A DNA stretch of 5,681 nt, taken from positions 1 through 5,681 of the forward strand of contig DASPLH010000026.1 of assembly GCA_035627675.1 (NCBI GenBank), in the 5' to 3' direction. The position numbers and the translations under genes were made by a program. This DNA is from DASPLH01 sp035627675. GTDB lineage: Bacteria > Acidobacteriota > Terriglobia > Terriglobales > Acidobacteriaceae. The notes beneath the pieces were generated by a model. The model searched no databases. It had not been told where the DNA came from and was given only the letters and a program-made list of their open reading frames with translations. Numbering within the stretch: position 1 is the first letter of the stretch; every line of letters starts with the position of its first letter. Of this stretch, positions 5,418 to 5,681 are shown piece after piece.

Positions 5418-5681
5418 CTAGAGGTCGCCGCTCTTCGCCAGCCTGTCGAAGGCCTGGAGGCGAGCGAGCAAGGCCGGCATGTCCTTGAGCGGCACCATGT
5501 TGGGGCCGTCGCTGGGGGCGCAGTCCGGGTTCTCGTGCGACTCCATGAACACCGCGGCGACGCCGACGGCGATGGCGGCGCGCGCCAGGACGGGGACGAA
5601 CTCGCGCTGGCCGCCCGAGGTGGTGCCCTGGCCGCCGGGCTGCTGCACCGAGTGGGTGGCGTCGAAGACGACGGGGAAGCC
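5418..5681 (-). CDS. kdsA: 3-deoxy-8-phosphooctulonate synthase (Kdo-8-phosphate synthase), C-terminal part
   Basis: The last 87 residues of KdsA are visible; the N-terminal two thirds lie beyond the right edge. The enzyme condenses phosphoenolpyruvate with D-arabinose-5-phosphate to form Kdo-8-phosphate, the committed cytoplasmic step to Kdo for lipid A-core and for Kdo-linked capsules. The segment FDATHSVQQPGG carries the conserved histidine of the active site. FMESHENPD and SDGPNM carry the conserved Glu and Asp that, with that histidine, form the metal or active-site cluster in the family. The end QAFDRLAKSGDL matches the usual KdsA C-terminus in length. The stop is TAG at 5418-5420. All visible catalytic residues are intact, so this copy looks functional as far as can be seen. 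Whether it belongs to the metal-dependent class cannot be judged, because the diagnostic N-terminal position is outside the window. Confidence 0.96.
   Translation of the reverse strand, partial: GFPVVFDATHSVQQPGGQGTTSGGQREFVPVLARAAIAVGVAAVFMESHENPDCAPSDGPNMVPLKDMPALLARLQAFDRLAKSGDL

Overview
The window looks like part of a surface-polysaccharide (capsule, LPS or K-antigen) locus from a high-GC Gram-negative bacterium. An alphaproteobacterium, for example of the Rhodospirillales, fits the strong G/C third-position bias and the KdsA sequence, but this is a guess from composition and general similarity. Most of the window is about 65-70% G+C; the 60 bases at 2521-2580 hold 42 G/C. I see no rRNA, tRNA, CRISPR array or recognisable insertion sequence.

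Left part (1-1344). The window opens inside a plus-strand left-handed beta-helix (hexapeptide-repeat) acyltransferase that ends at 241. Facing it is a minus-strand CatB/Vat-like O-acetyltransferase (271-1065). It is far more A+T-rich than its surroundings (22 of 60 G/C in both 361-420 and 961-1020), so it was probably acquired by transfer. Between it and the next gene lies about 280 bases (1066-1344) with no confident gene. The last 53 codons of this stretch are open and in frame with the next gene, and may be the 3' end of a lost gene.

Centre (1345-4122). Three tightly packed plus-strand genes form one operon. They encode a small HAD phosphatase of the capsule-biosynthesis type, a 543-residue fusion of a nucleotidyltransferase-like domain to an APH/choline-kinase-like phosphotransferase, and a separate nucleotidyltransferase. 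The first two overlap by 4 bases (ATGA); the second and third are 7 bases apart. Kinase, phosphatase and nucleotidyltransferase together are what is needed to make a nucleotide-activated sugar or polyol or phospho-substituent for the polysaccharide. The substrate cannot be read from the sequence.

Right part (4123-5681, minus strand). A convergent gene (4172-5035) encodes a probable glycosyltransferase-like protein carrying an SGQPRTF motif and a later RCRFDLDL motif. The right edge is the C-terminal end of KdsA (Kdo-8-phosphate synthase). Directly downstream of kdsA, 8 bases after its stop, is what I read as a wrecked kdsB (CMP-Kdo synthetase): its first ten residues, a +1 frameshift, the SKRLPGRPM signature, and then a jump to an FRHIGI segment expected much later in the enzyme. 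The locus is therefore Kdo-linked, consistent with capsule or lipid A-core synthesis, and its local kdsB copy appears to be dead.
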